Shown: piece after piece, positions 8,768 to 17,920 of the stretch
How positions within the stretch are numbered: the first letter of the stretch is position 1
How the letters are laid out: the number at the start of each line of letters is the position of its first letter
NCBI RefSeq assembly: GCF_009711225.1
Contig: NZ_WMIE01000001.1
Coordinates: forward strand, 186,001 to 250,000
Direction of reading: 5' to 3'
DNA from: Paracoccus aestuariivivens
GTDB lineage: Bacteria; Pseudomonadota; Alphaproteobacteria; Rhodobacterales; Rhodobacteraceae
Length of the DNA stretch: 64,000 nucleotides
Notes under the pieces: model-generated
Databases searched by the model: none
What the model saw: the letters and a program-made list of their open reading frames with translations, nothing else
What the model was told of the DNA's origin: nothing
Program-made: the position numbers and the translations under genes

Positions 8768-8877
8768 CGTGTGGCTGGCGCAATCCGCGCCCTAACATGT
8801 GACGCTGCGGCACATATTGCTGGTCTCACACCCCTTAGCTAAAGGCGCGCGGTTAATTGGTTAGGGTGTGTGGTTCG

Positions 8878-9114
8878 ATGAACGGTGTTACTGAGGCTTG
8901 GGAAGATACGCTTAAACGCATCGAGAATGTCGAGCGTGGCACGGACCATTTAGATGTTCAGCTAGGCAGGGTTCTCGGGGAACTGACTGACATCCTGAAA
9001 AATCAGCACATTATCCTGTCGAACCAAAATAAGATCATCCGCAAGCTGCTGATGATTTTGGGTATTGCCCTGGTCACGCTCGCTGTCACGATGGCGTCGG
9101 GCTTTTACTCCTGA
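8878..9114 (+). CDS. Small coiled-coil protein with C-terminal membrane anchor
   Basis: The 78-aa product has a charged heptad-like helix (about residues 5-50) followed by one strong transmembrane segment (LLMILGIALVTLAVTMASG, about 56-74). It is transcribed against the surrounding lysis genes. The ATG at 8878 is preferred over a TTG at 8857. An accessory lysis or superinfection-exclusion role is possible but not shown. Confidence 0.55.
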   Translation: MNGVTEAWEDTLKRIENVERGTDHLDVQLGRVLGELTDILKNQHIILSNQNKIIRKLLMILGIALVTLAVTMASGFYS

Positions 9115-9127
9115 GAAGCGAGACCTC

Positions 9128-9721
9128 TTACGCCCCCGAAAGCGCGGCGATCCGGTCGCGGGCGAGGTTGAAGGCGTCCAGCGCGGCTTGACTGCGCGGA
9201 CCCCATTTGCCGTCAATTTTCGAGGTGTAGAGGCCGAGCGCGGCGAGGATGGTTTGCATCTCATGCTCTGGAGTGGCCGCGCCCGCTTCGAACAGTGCGC
9301 GCTCGGCGGCACGGCGACGGATCAACCCGTCCAGCTTCACGCCGTCATCATAGATCCAACGCCCGAACTGTTCGGCAGCGCCCGCGTAGTCGCCCGCGTT
9401 CAGCTTGCGCAGCAGCGTGGACGATGCCACCTGCCCGCGCCCGAGGTTGAACACGAACGAGACAAGCGCCCCGAACTGGTTTTCCGTCAGCGGGACTTTG
9501 ACCATTTCGGCAACGTCCGATTCCGCCCCCACCACATCGCGCGTGAGGATTTCAGCCGCTTCCGCTGCCGTAATTTTCATCCCCGCCATGACGCGTGGTG
9601 CGCCTGCGGCAGAGGTATGGCCGTAGCCGATTGTTAGCACGTTGCCGGTATCGTAATAGGCAGTCGTGCGCAGGCCTTCGAACTCGCGGATCAGCGCGAA
9701 TGCAGCGTTGTTCGTTTTCAT
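9128..9721 (-). CDS. Endolysin: GH24 lysozyme with C-terminal peptidoglycan-binding-like region
   Basis: It hydrolyses the glycan strands of peptidoglycan at the end of infection. The T4-lysozyme catalytic triad is visible as Glu15, Asp24 and Thr30, with the usual spacing of 9 and 6 residues (REFEGLR, YYDTGN, LTIGYGHT). After the lysozyme fold (to about residue 145), residues about 150-190 (ALGLYTSKIDGKWGPRSQAA) resemble a PG_binding_1 repeat. No signal peptide or N-terminal anchor is seen, so export probably depends on the holin. It lies between a membrane coiled-coil gene and the holin-like gene. Confidence 0.92.
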   Translation of the reverse strand: MKTNNAAFALIREFEGLRTTAYYDTGNVLTIGYGHTSAAGAPRVMAGMKITAAEAAEILTRDVVGAESDVAEMVKVPLTENQFGALVSFVFNLGRGQVASSTLLRKLNAGDYAGAAEQFGRWIYDDGVKLDGLIRRRAAERALFEAGAATPEHEMQTILAALGLYTSKIDGKWGPRSQAALDAFNLARDRIAALSGA

Positions 9722-9735
9722 GGTGATCTCGCAAA

Positions 9736-9759
9736 GAAAAAGCCGTCCGGAAGGACGGC
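9736..9759 (-). terminator. Terminator-like hairpin upstream of the lysozyme gene
   Basis: The 7-bp stem GCCGTCC/GGACGGC (9742-9748 with 9753-9759) has a 4-nt loop; on the minus strand TTTTT follows, then the lysozyme start. Confidence 0.75.
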
Positions 9760-9781
9760 GTGAAGGGTTGCGGGTTGAGGG

Positions 9782-10048
9782 CTATTCGCTCTCGATCCTC
9801 GCCTCGATCTTCCGCAGACTGTCGAGGATCAGGATCATCCGCTCGTCCTGCCGCGCATTATTGGTTTCCAGCGCCCGCACTCGCGCCTCCGCGGCCGCAA
9901 TGGACGCGGCGTTATGCACGACCCGCTCGTTGATATTGTCGGCGCGACCCGAGAGATTGCCCCACGCCACCGCGATTGACACGATCATGCCCCCTGCAAC
10001 GAGGATGTTGCCCGTTGAAATTCGATTGTCCACTTGCACCATACTCAT
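9782..10048 (-). CDS. Small membrane-anchored coiled-coil protein of the lysis cassette
   Basis: The 88-aa product has one transmembrane helix (about residues 14-31, NILVAGGMIVSIAVAWG) and a long C-terminal heptad-rich helix. That is the layout of an inner-membrane spanin or an accessory lysis protein, and it directly precedes the lysozyme gene. The start at 10048 has AGGTGG 6 nt upstream; a GTG at 10057 is an alternative. No outer-membrane spanin partner was recognised. Confidence 0.65.
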   Translation of the reverse strand: MSMVQVDNRISTGNILVAGGMIVSIAVAWGNLSGRADNINERVVHNAASIAAAEARVRALETNNARQDERMILILDSLRKIEARIESE

Positions 10049-10075
10049 TGCGGCCACCTGTAGCGGATGAATGTG

Positions 10076-10099
10076 AAAAGCCCCGCGCAGTGGCGGGGC
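10076..10099 (-). terminator. Terminator-like hairpin after the LamG-like gene
   Basis: The 7-bp stem GCCCCGC/GCGGGGC (10080-10086 with 10093-10099) is followed on the minus strand by TTTT. It lies between the gene ending at 10121 and the one starting at 10048. Confidence 0.7.
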
Positions 10100-10120
10100 C
10101 GCTCGGTGAATGCGCGAGCC

Positions 10121-10942
10121 TCACAGCCCGAAAATCGATCCAGAGCCGAACGCCCATGCGTTGATCTGGTCGAGCAGCGCGGGTTCCGCATGCGCATCGT
10201 GGCCAACGAACGTCAGCGCCCCCGCCATGCGACCCGAATAGCTGTCAGCCGTCCCGAGCGCGTTATGAGCGCCAAGCGTCATCAGCGTTTGGGTCGGCGG
10301 GTACGGCACCGGCCAGACAGCCGTCGCCCATGTCCAGGATGCCGCGCCGGTCGCCCGCACGCCGCATTTGACGGTCCGCGTATCGGGATCGAGGCACATC
10401 GCCACGGCCTGCCACGTATCGAGTGGGATACCTCCTGCCGGAATCTCCGCATTGCCCCAGTTCGGCGAGACATCACCGACCCATGCATACATGCCGAGCT
10501 GGCCGCTGGTCTGGCGCAAGATCCACGTATTGCGGCCCGTGCCAGTCGAGCGGGCTGACAGCAGGTGTTGGTTGACCGCCGCATCGGTGATCGTCGGGCG
10601 GATGATCAGGACTTTCGTCAGCTTGCCGATTGCCAACTCGCCAAGCGCCATTTGGTCCGGTCGTGTTTTGACAAATTCCAGCGCGTCCGTCAGTCCACCG
10701 GGGCCGCCGCCCGCAAGATAGGCGGGCTGGCTTGCCGGCACGCCCTGTGTCAGCGGACGTGAGGTGCCGATCGGGTTGATCTGCGAGACGCGCTGCGTTC
10801 CGGACACGTCACCGCGCACGATCGAGGGCGCTTTGAATTCGAACCGGTCGGTCAACCCGAGGCCCGAAAAATCGATGGTGCTATCAAAATAGGTGGCGAG
10901 CGCCGGATTGACCGGATCGCCGGTGCCGATGATTTGAGCCAT
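10121..10942 (-). CDS. Phage tail-associated protein with LamG/concanavalin-like fold (putative)
   Basis: The 273-aa product starts at 10942 (MAQIIGTGDPVNP), with GAGGGGG 6 nt upstream. Its C-terminal half alternates hydrophobic strands with aromatic turns (TGRNTWILRQTSGQLGMYAW, GIPLDTWQAVAMCLD, SYSGRMAGALTF), as in the jelly-roll LamG domains common in phage adhesins. It follows the SGNH-like fibre gene at 11 bp. I infer a tail-fibre tip or accessory adhesin. Confidence 0.65.
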   Translation of the reverse strand: MAQIIGTGDPVNPALATYFDSTIDFSGLGLTDRFEFKAPSIVRGDVSGTQRVSQINPIGTSRPLTQGVPASQPAYLAGGGPGGLTDALEFVKTRPDQMALGELAIGKLTKVLIIRPTITDAAVNQHLLSARSTGTGRNTWILRQTSGQLGMYAWVGDVSPNWGNAEIPAGGIPLDTWQAVAMCLDPDTRTVKCGVRATGAASWTWATAVWPVPYPPTQTLMTLGAHNALGTADSYSGRMAGALTFVGHDAHAEPALLDQINAWAFGSGSIFGL

Positions 10943-10953
10943 AGCCAGCCCCC

Positions 10954-13044
10954 TCAGATCGTGATGTTGAAATAGTCGGACGCCATCCAGCGATGCATCG
11001 GACGACCGGTCAGGATCGCGCGGCCCTGCCAATCGGCGCGGATGTTGCCACGGTTGGCCGACCGGTTATCGCCCCATGCGGAGTTAACCGTTCCGTCATT
11101 GTGCATCGCATAACGGACCTGCAGCGTGCCGGAACTCGGCTCGCTGGCAAGCGTCAAGGTGATGCGGCGACGGTCCACGACTACGCTGGCGATGGGGACG
11201 TTCACGCCATCAACTGAAGCCTCGAAGCCGTAGAACGGGATTGGCGCGCCGCCCGTATAGGCCCCTGTCGTGGCGTTATACGTCCCGCCAGTCTGGTGAC
11301 GGTCGGAAACGATGGACGTATCTGCGATGACGTCATGCGCGCCGATCACGTCGAAGGTCACGACCGCGCCCGAGCGGCGAGGATTAGCCAACTGCGGCCC
11401 GCCCCATGGTTCACCGCGCAACGTTTTCTCTGCCGCGATGGCCCGCAATTCGCCAACCTCGACCGAAGCCCAGCGGGTCAGGTGGATGTGGTCGATATGC
11501 TCGTGACCGTAGCCCCCGGTGACCATGACACAATCATCCCGCTCGCGGCACAGATCTGACGTGACCTTGATGTGATCAGCGTAGCCTTTGTTCTGCGTCG
11601 GCATCTGCTGCATGACGAGGAACACCGGTTTGACGGTCTGGCCGGTGATCTCCATGACCGTCTCGCTCATCCGGTCGAGCAGCAGTTCCAGATTGGTGCG
11701 ATAGGTGGCGTAGCTGTCGTCGGTGTTTGCCTGCCCGTGCGTCCAGGGAATGAAGCGCACTTCGTAGGGCACGCCCAGACCTGCGGCGATATCGAAAGCG
11801 TCTTGCACAGCACCTTCCCACGCCGCCCAGCACGACCCGTCGCCTATGGCATAGGGCAGATCGAGCGGCGCGAGAACTTCCAGAGCCGTGCCGCCCTTGG
11901 CCTCGGTGCGGGCCATGACGACTAGCGGTCGGCCTTCATCGTTGGCGGATCGCGCCAGCCGGAATGCCAAAGCACCCGTCAAGGTCTGGATATCCGCGTC
12001 CGTCTCAGACCCCGCGGCGAATGCGGTTGCCGGCACCCGGCCTGCCGCGCCCTCCCAGCCCAGAAAGCCCCGCCCGTCATTCAGGGTCAGCACGTTGCGA
12101 GGGAACCGCTGGCCAGCCAGCGTGTAGCCTGCCACATCGTTTTGCGCGATGCCGGTCTGGGCGTTCCGCGCTTCCCACGACTGACCATAGGCGTGAATGC
12201 CGACAATCGCACCCATAGGCTTGTGGAACTCGGCAGGCCCGCTGGTCAGCGTGGGATAGTCGCCAACCGCAACGGGCAGATTGTCGGCGATGTATGCCAG
12301 CGTCCGTTCGTCCGGCTGGAATCGCACGCGTCCGCGATAGTCCCACGCCATCAGCGTGGTCAGCCCGTCGCTCGACAGGATACGGTCCACCCAACGGCCA
12401 GAAGTCACGCGGCCTGCAATGTTTCGCGCTATCAGCTTGGTCGCCTCCCAAGCCCCGTCCAGTGCGCGAAATCCCCCGAGCAGGTAGCGCAGGCGGGCGT
12501 TGATTGCCGACTTGGCTACAAACTCGTGCATGTAGGTCTGAGCTTCGTCGGTGATGACCGCACGCCGCGCCGCTTTTTCGTCGTCCATTTCGGACGGGGC
12601 CACCACCTCGACCAGAGGCGTTTGCGTCGTCGCGCTTTCCCGCCGGTAGATCGTCGGGCGGGTCAAGCCATCAGCGCCCCTCGAGACGACGGCAAAGGAC
12701 TCGTCGTCCGCAACTGCAGCCCGACCGATCGCGATGGTATCGTAAAAACGAGCATTGAACGCCGCTGCGACCGCTGCAGCCTGCGCGTCCAGCCGCGCCT
12801 GCTCGGTGGCGCTGCGATGTGCTGTCGTCTGAGTACGATCCGAGGCGGTGGCGCTACGGTCCTGACCCGTTTGCGCGCGATCCAGCGCCGCAGCTCCGGC
12901 CGCCGTGGTCGATGCAGTTTCGGCCTGCAGGATGCGGGCCTCACGCTCCTCGATCGTCTCCGCCACGCCGACCGCCCGATCGAACCGCTCGCGGTCCGCT
13001 GGGACTATCCCACCGGGCAGTCCACGCCATGATCCTACTGCCAT
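10954..13044 (-). CDS. Tail fibre protein with SGNH/esterase-like domain
   Basis: The 696-aa product starts at 13044, sharing one base with the stop of the preceding gene (TAATG). The N-terminal region is rich in Ala, Thr, Gln and Arg heptads (about residues 25-95), as in a trimeric fibre shaft. The central part contains a block I-like GQS motif (Ser289, in HAYGQSWEARN) and a late DxxH motif (Asp518 and His521, in EHIDHIHLT), the layout of SGNH hydrolases and acetyl esterases. The C-terminus is a separate beta domain. The likely role is deacetylating host surface sugar during adsorption; substrate unknown. Confidence 0.75.
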   Translation of the reverse strand: MAVGSWRGLPGGIVPADRERFDRAVGVAETIEEREARILQAETASTTAAGAAALDRAQTGQDRSATASDRTQTTAHRSATEQARLDAQAAAVAAAFNARFYDTIAIGRAAVADDESFAVVSRGADGLTRPTIYRRESATTQTPLVEVVAPSEMDDEKAARRAVITDEAQTYMHEFVAKSAINARLRYLLGGFRALDGAWEATKLIARNIAGRVTSGRWVDRILSSDGLTTLMAWDYRGRVRFQPDERTLAYIADNLPVAVGDYPTLTSGPAEFHKPMGAIVGIHAYGQSWEARNAQTGIAQNDVAGYTLAGQRFPRNVLTLNDGRGFLGWEGAAGRVPATAFAAGSETDADIQTLTGALAFRLARSANDEGRPLVVMARTEAKGGTALEVLAPLDLPYAIGDGSCWAAWEGAVQDAFDIAAGLGVPYEVRFIPWTHGQANTDDSYATYRTNLELLLDRMSETVMEITGQTVKPVFLVMQQMPTQNKGYADHIKVTSDLCRERDDCVMVTGGYGHEHIDHIHLTRWASVEVGELRAIAAEKTLRGEPWGGPQLANPRRSGAVVTFDVIGAHDVIADTSIVSDRHQTGGTYNATTGAYTGGAPIPFYGFEASVDGVNVPIASVVVDRRRITLTLASEPSSGTLQVRYAMHNDGTVNSAWGDNRSANRGNIRADWQGRAILTGRPMHRWMASDYFNITI

Positions 13045-13385
13045 TAAGGCCTCCGCGCGTTGATGCGATGGTCTCCATGGCCATCGAGCGTTGACCAGTC
13101 GTTTCCGATCTGGATCTGGACCGCGCACCGATAGGTGCGGGCGTCTTCCAGGATCAGTTCGCCAGTGAAATCGAATGCGGCGATAGACGGATGATCGAGT
13201 ACCGATCCGTCTTCGTACCGGAACGGTCCCGAGGACACGTATCCGGGGATCGTGATGATCACCCCAGATCGAGAAAGGACAAGCCGCAGCGATAGCCCGT
13301 CCAACGGCATCGGCGCGCCGTCCGGCTGATCGATCGGGAAACCGAGCGTTCCCGCCTCACCAATTACATAGTCGAATTGCGTCAT
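13044..13385 (-). CDS. Hypothetical phage structural protein (fibre assembly region)
   Basis: The 113-aa product is predominantly beta-type and soluble, with no signal peptide. It lies between the tailspike and the SGNH-like fibre and overlaps the latter by one base, so the two are probably translated together. A baseplate-fibre adaptor is plausible, but no family is recognised. Confidence 0.65.
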   Translation of the reverse strand: MTQFDYVIGEAGTLGFPIDQPDGAPMPLDGLSLRLVLSRSGVIITIPGYVSSGPFRYEDGSVLDHPSIAAFDFTGELILEDARTYRCAVQIQIGNDWSTLDGHGDHRINARRP

Positions 13386-13399
13386 TACGATCTCGCAAC

Positions 13400-13424
13400 A
13401 AAAAACCCCGCGCGATGGCGGGGC
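13400..13424 (-). terminator. Terminator-like hairpin after the tailspike gene
   Basis: The 6-bp stem CCCCGC/GCGGGG (13406-13411 with 13418-13423) is followed on the minus strand by six T and then by the start of the next gene at 13385. Confidence 0.75.
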
Positions 13425-13446
13425 GTCAGGTTTCAGGATTTTCGGG

Positions 13447-15435
13447 TCACTCGACTCGGATGATCCGCAGGATCGCGCTGATGATCGCGTTAGACCCCGC
13501 CGAAGCCGCGTAGAGCGTCAGGGCTACGGCCCCGCCGCCATTGACGCTGAAATACCCAGACGCCGTGTCGGACGCCCCCGCGCCAGCCGGAACAGCGGGC
13601 CGGTCGAGAATGAACGTGGTTAGCGGGAAGGCGATAACTCCTGCGCCCGCAGACTGTGCCACCTGGAAGTTGATATTCCCCGCCGTGGCGCCTTTGGTCG
13701 CTTGATATTCGATGTCGAAGCGGTACCGCTCTCCCGGCGCGACGGTCACCGTGTTGCTTGTGCAGATGACCGTTGCCGAGGCCGTCACCGCGACCGCCAC
13801 GCCAGCAACAGAGTTTTGCGCTCCCGCGGCGGCATGGATACGGTTACCCAAAGCTGTCGCCCCACCTGCAAAAGTATAAGCGCCGAAGCCGGTTTCTTTG
13901 ACGGACCCCACGCCGATAAACATGTTGTCGGTCATGATGTTATCTGACGCCACGGTCAGGAAGCCGAAGCCGGTGGACGCCCGCCAGATCGTGTTATCGC
14001 GCACGTGGGTGGATCGCAGAACATCGAAGGTTCCCGGCGACGAAACCAGACCAGCCTCGCTGCCGTCACGCAGGTGGTGGTAGCAGAGGATTTTGTTGTC
14101 GCGGATCGTGGACAGCGACATGGTGTTGGCGCTGATCGCGTAAAAATTGTACCCCCAGACGGCAGCATAGCGGTACAACTCGCAGCCGCTGATCAAAACC
14201 TCGGTCATGCGGGTCGTGGTAATACAGAACTGCGACGCGTTTACGTGGCAGTTCTGAATCCACAGCGCCGGCTGCGTATTGGTCGGCGCGATGTCCGAGG
14301 TCACATCAGCGATAATGCCGGTCCGCGCTGCGACAACCTTGCTATCAATAACGCGCAGGCCCTCGACCGGACCGTCGAACACGATGCCGCGCTCAACGGC
14401 GCGAACGTTGGCATTGTAGAATTCGATTGACGTTGCGGTGTCAGCCTCGGCCACGTCATCGGTCGTGACGAGAATGCCGGTCGTGCCGTCCGTCCACGAG
14501 AAAGCCGACGCGCCGTTGGCAAAGGACAGATCGCGCCGCCCGTGAGTGCGGACATCTTTCATCACCGCCATGTTAGTGTTGTGGAAGTGGAACCCCACGG
14601 TCCAGCAATGGGCGAACTGGTCCACGCCAACTGCGTTCAGGTTCTCGAAGTAGAAAAAACCGTCGCGTCGGGCTGCAACAATGCCACCAGATGCAAGCGA
14701 CACCTTGAAGGCGGTGCCAGACAGCAGCCCGTTGGTGAGAAATTTACAATCCCGCCAACGGGTCAGCTTCGGGACCGCGAGGCTGACATCAACGCCACCC
14801 CCCGCGCCCGTATTCAGGATCGTCAGACCCGTGACCTGCGTCTCGACATTCGTCACGGTGATGCGGCGACCACAAGCGTAGATGCGGCCAAGCCCCCCAA
14901 AAACTATGTGACCAGACCGCAAGGTGCGTTCCAATGCGTCGGCGTCGTCGATCAATCCGTTGCCAGTCGCGCCGTAGGCCAGCGGGGTAACGACCCCGCC
15001 GCCACCAGGGAGGACACGCAGCATAATGCCGCCCGCGGTGGTGATGTCCGGATCTGATGCAACAACCTCGTAGGCGTATCCGCCGATACGGGTCTGGATC
15101 ACGTCCCCGACCGCGACAGTATCGAGACTGCCAGCCGTCAGCGTGAAAGATGTGTCCGCTTTGAGCGCCGCAACGCTGGACGACCAACGGCCCGTCTGGT
15201 CGGTGCGGTCCACGCGGTCGATAACCGCCTCGATCCGCCCGTCCGCCTCTGCGATCAGGTCGGCAAAATCACCTTCAAACCGGTTCGACCACTCTCGGAA
15301 ATCCTGCTTGCCCGGATAATGGGTTCCCGACCGTGGGTCGCCTCCCGGCGCAGGGCGTCCAACCGGTTCGTCCGGCAATCCGTCCCCGGTATAGCGGACA
15401 TAATCGCGGAAAAGGATGTCAGCTGTCGTGGGCAT
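13447..15435 (-). CDS. Tailspike with right-handed beta-helix (pectate-lyase-like)
   Basis: The 662-aa product starts at 15435 (MPTTADILFRDYVRY), with GAGGT just upstream. A short N-terminal virion-binding part is followed at about residue 150 by TPLAYGATGNGLIDDADAL, the classic entry of phage pectate-lyase-superfamily beta-helix domains. A long series of short strands with Asn/Asp turns (about 190-500) follows, then a C-terminal beta-sandwich. Such proteins bind and often cleave capsular or O-antigen polysaccharide. Catalytic residues cannot be picked by eye. Confidence 0.85.
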   Translation of the reverse strand: MPTTADILFRDYVRYTGDGLPDEPVGRPAPGGDPRSGTHYPGKQDFREWSNRFEGDFADLIAEADGRIEAVIDRVDRTDQTGRWSSSVAALKADTSFTLTAGSLDTVAVGDVIQTRIGGYAYEVVASDPDITTAGGIMLRVLPGGGGVVTPLAYGATGNGLIDDADALERTLRSGHIVFGGLGRIYACGRRITVTNVETQVTGLTILNTGAGGGVDVSLAVPKLTRWRDCKFLTNGLLSGTAFKVSLASGGIVAARRDGFFYFENLNAVGVDQFAHCWTVGFHFHNTNMAVMKDVRTHGRRDLSFANGASAFSWTDGTTGILVTTDDVAEADTATSIEFYNANVRAVERGIVFDGPVEGLRVIDSKVVAARTGIIADVTSDIAPTNTQPALWIQNCHVNASQFCITTTRMTEVLISGCELYRYAAVWGYNFYAISANTMSLSTIRDNKILCYHHLRDGSEAGLVSSPGTFDVLRSTHVRDNTIWRASTGFGFLTVASDNIMTDNMFIGVGSVKETGFGAYTFAGGATALGNRIHAAAGAQNSVAGVAVAVTASATVICTSNTVTVAPGERYRFDIEYQATKGATAGNINFQVAQSAGAGVIAFPLTTFILDRPAVPAGAGASDTASGYFSVNGGGAVALTLYAASAGSNAIISAILRIIRVE

Positions 15436-15451
15436 AGCACCTCGCACATAC

Positions 15452-15471
15452 AAAAACCCGCGCGAGGCGGG
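15452..15471 (-). terminator. Terminator-like hairpin between tail-tip and tailspike genes
   Basis: The stem CCCGC/GCGGG (15457-15461 with 15467-15471) is followed by TTTTT on the minus strand, 16 bp before the tailspike ATG. The short stem makes it weaker than the others in this operon. Confidence 0.6.
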
Positions 15472-15496
15472 CTGAGTCAGTCAGATTTCAGGGAGA

Positions 15497-17533
15497 TCAG
15501 GCGGTGGCGGTCACTGGACCGGCCGTTACGGACGCGACTCCGGAACCGTTGATGGTGATGGCCCAATAGTATCGCAGCGCCGAAGCCCCCGGCGGATCGT
15601 CGTCGTAGCCGGAGACCTGTCCCGCCAATCCATCCACGGTTTTGATATGCGTTGCCGTCGAGAAATTGTTGACGGAGTTGCGGAAAATCTGCGTCTGGTA
15701 GAAATTCGATGCCGCATTGACCCAATCCAGAGCCACAACCCCGCCAGCAGCAACCGCGCTGAATGATGTCGGCGGGTCGGGCTGCTCGGCGTTGGCCCGC
15801 ACCGTGATCGATCCGGTATTGACCCAGTCCGTGCGACCAGCCCACTTAATGCGGACGGTGTGCGTGGTGTTGTCATCAAGAATTCCCGATTTCGCCCGCA
15901 ATCGCCCGCCAGTCATGGCAACCCATTCTCCCGGCCCGTCATCACTGACATCCGCGACCGAACCCGGCGAAGTCTCGGCCCGCAGCCGCAGCCCTTCACG
16001 GTCCGGATTATCCACAGTGACCGCGATCTGGGCGCCATAAACCCCCGAGCTGACAAGCACACGTTCTTGCGTCAACACCGCGCCAGCCGGATTTCCAGTC
16101 GGATTATCCGGCGTCGGAATTGAGGTATAGGTCAGCGGCAGATCGGTTTCCTCGGTCGGGGCATGCCAGCCATAAGGATTGTCGAGGCTCGCAATACCGA
16201 TTTCACAGAACCCGGACGGAATGTCGAAGGTGTGGCCGGTCACCTCAAAAACACCATTCAGCCCGATATCCGGCGCAACAACGCCGATCGTGTGGATGCC
16301 ATTCCCTTTCGGCCACCGCGCTTTCATACCGACCAGATTGGTCCGCAGCGTCCCAACGATTTCTCGGCGATCCTTCGCCATCTTGATTTTCATCAGCCGC
16401 TGCAACTGCGTCCCTGAAGGACACATATCCAGATCAAGCTGCTCCGTCCGCACCTCGCTGTTCGCCAGGGAAACGGCATCCTCGATTTCGCGCACCTCGA
16501 TCGGCTGATAGGCGTGTGCCGGACTGACAAACGAGCCTTTCAGAACGTTATAGGCATCCAACGGATCGTCACCATCGCCCAGATCGAACTCGAGAATGTC
16601 GGCATCGGTGATCGTTACATCGGGCACCGACCATGCCCCGCCCAAAATGCCGATCTTGCCCTCGGCAGTCTCATAAAGCTGCGCATCGCAGACCGAGAGC
16701 ATCCGTGCTGTCACATCTTTCAGCGACTCATCCAGTGCATAGAAACCGCAGAGGCTATATCGCGGCTCTGTCCCACCATTTTTCAGGGCCACGGTTTGGC
16801 TGGAGATCGTCACAAAATTTGCCCAGCTGTCATCGTCCAGCTTCGACAATGGAAACCCCCAACCATCCGGATGGGTCATGAAGTCGCGGATGCATAGACC
16901 CGCATTCTCGGTATATTGCTGGAAGCCCAGCAGGTTGCGCACCCGCGAGCCCCGCACCTCGACCTGTACCTTGGTGCCGGGACCATTCGGAAAATACTTG
17001 CCGAAATCCTCATCCGAGGGATCGCCAAAGCAGGTCAGAAACGTCGCCTGCCCTTCAAGCCGATGCTGTGCCGTCCATAGTGCCGGGAAAAGGCTCAGAT
17101 TGCGGGGCGGAATCGCGGTATAATCTCCGCCATTGCCGCTGCCGTCGCGGAAATAGCTGCGCTTGTATCGGGACACCCTGCCTTCGGCATCCTGCGAAAC
17201 CGGCTTACCATCCCACCAGAACTGGATCAGCCCATCGACACGACCGTGATGGCATACGACCAGCTGGAACAACTCACCCTGCGCTGACTCATGGAATGAA
17301 CGAACGCCTCCAAGCAGCAGCCTGCCCCAACCGCGGATGCGCGGCTGATCGGCCTGGCTGATTGTAGCCTTCACCGTCTGGCCATCGACCTTGCGTCGCT
17401 GCATTGCCATTCCGACGATCGACCAGCTCAAACTCTGGCCGAAGGCAATGATTGCACCAGCGGCTGTCGTGCCGATCGCACCGGCAATCCCCGCCCAAGC
17501 AGCCGTGCCGGCAATAAAGGAAAAGATCGCCAT
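15497..17533 (-). CDS. Phage tail tip protein (central hub, J-like) with C-terminal Fn3-like domain
   Basis: The 678-aa product has an N-terminal hydrophobic stretch (AGIAGAIGTTAAGAIIAFG, about residues 14-32), then hub-type sequence (QFWWDGKPVSQDAEGR, LFPALWTAQHRLEG) typical of siphophage tail-tip proteins. Residues about 580-678 contain a fibronectin type III-like module (PDPPTSFSAVAAGG to YYWAITINGSG). It sits after the tape measure and two small tail-tip genes and before the tailspike, where lambda J-type proteins are found. Its ATG directly follows the stop of the preceding gene. Confidence 0.85.
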   Translation of the reverse strand: MAIFSFIAGTAAWAGIAGAIGTTAAGAIIAFGQSLSWSIVGMAMQRRKVDGQTVKATISQADQPRIRGWGRLLLGGVRSFHESAQGELFQLVVCHHGRVDGLIQFWWDGKPVSQDAEGRVSRYKRSYFRDGSGNGGDYTAIPPRNLSLFPALWTAQHRLEGQATFLTCFGDPSDEDFGKYFPNGPGTKVQVEVRGSRVRNLLGFQQYTENAGLCIRDFMTHPDGWGFPLSKLDDDSWANFVTISSQTVALKNGGTEPRYSLCGFYALDESLKDVTARMLSVCDAQLYETAEGKIGILGGAWSVPDVTITDADILEFDLGDGDDPLDAYNVLKGSFVSPAHAYQPIEVREIEDAVSLANSEVRTEQLDLDMCPSGTQLQRLMKIKMAKDRREIVGTLRTNLVGMKARWPKGNGIHTIGVVAPDIGLNGVFEVTGHTFDIPSGFCEIGIASLDNPYGWHAPTEETDLPLTYTSIPTPDNPTGNPAGAVLTQERVLVSSGVYGAQIAVTVDNPDREGLRLRAETSPGSVADVSDDGPGEWVAMTGGRLRAKSGILDDNTTHTVRIKWAGRTDWVNTGSITVRANAEQPDPPTSFSAVAAGGVVALDWVNAASNFYQTQIFRNSVNNFSTATHIKTVDGLAGQVSGYDDDPPGASALRYYWAITINGSGVASVTAGPVTATA

Positions 17534-17920
17534 TCATTTCACCCAAGCCAGCTCCGCGCGCCGGTATCCAAGCCGCGTCAAATCCAGCCCCTCAGGGCCG
17601 GTCGATAGTTGAACCAAGGTTGCCCCGCGCTCGGATGCCCAGGCCTCGAAGCCGCGCAGCAGCCTGAGCCCCGAACGATCCCGCGCGAACCAACCCATCT
17701 CTTGCGCGATCAGCGCCGGGTTGATGATCGTTGGCCGCAAAATGCCCGCGATGAACCCACCACCCGTTACAGCAACATATCCGTCGTCACTGGCAAGCAA
17801 TCCCGCCAGTGTCCGGGATACCCATGCGCGATCAACAGGAACCGGACCGGAAACGGCAACCCGAAGATCCTCGATCATGTCGACGATGTCAGGGATGTCG
17901 ATTGACGCCGCGCGCCTCAT
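17534..17920 (-). CDS. GNAT-like acetyltransferase-fold protein in the tail cassette
   Basis: The 128-aa product starts at 17920 through an ATGA overlap with the gene before it. The pattern GYVAVTGGGFIAGILRP (beta strands 4 and 5 of the GNAT fold) followed by a helix with GFEAWASERGATLVQLST fits a short GNAT domain. The usual acetyl-CoA pyrophosphate loop (Q/RxxGxG/A) is not clear, so it may be a structural or regulatory relative rather than an enzyme. Its target is unknown. Confidence 0.65.
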   Translation of the reverse strand: MRRAASIDIPDIVDMIEDLRVAVSGPVPVDRAWVSRTLAGLLASDDGYVAVTGGGFIAGILRPTIINPALIAQEMGWFARDRSGLRLLRGFEAWASERGATLVQLSTGPEGLDLTRLGYRRAELAWVK

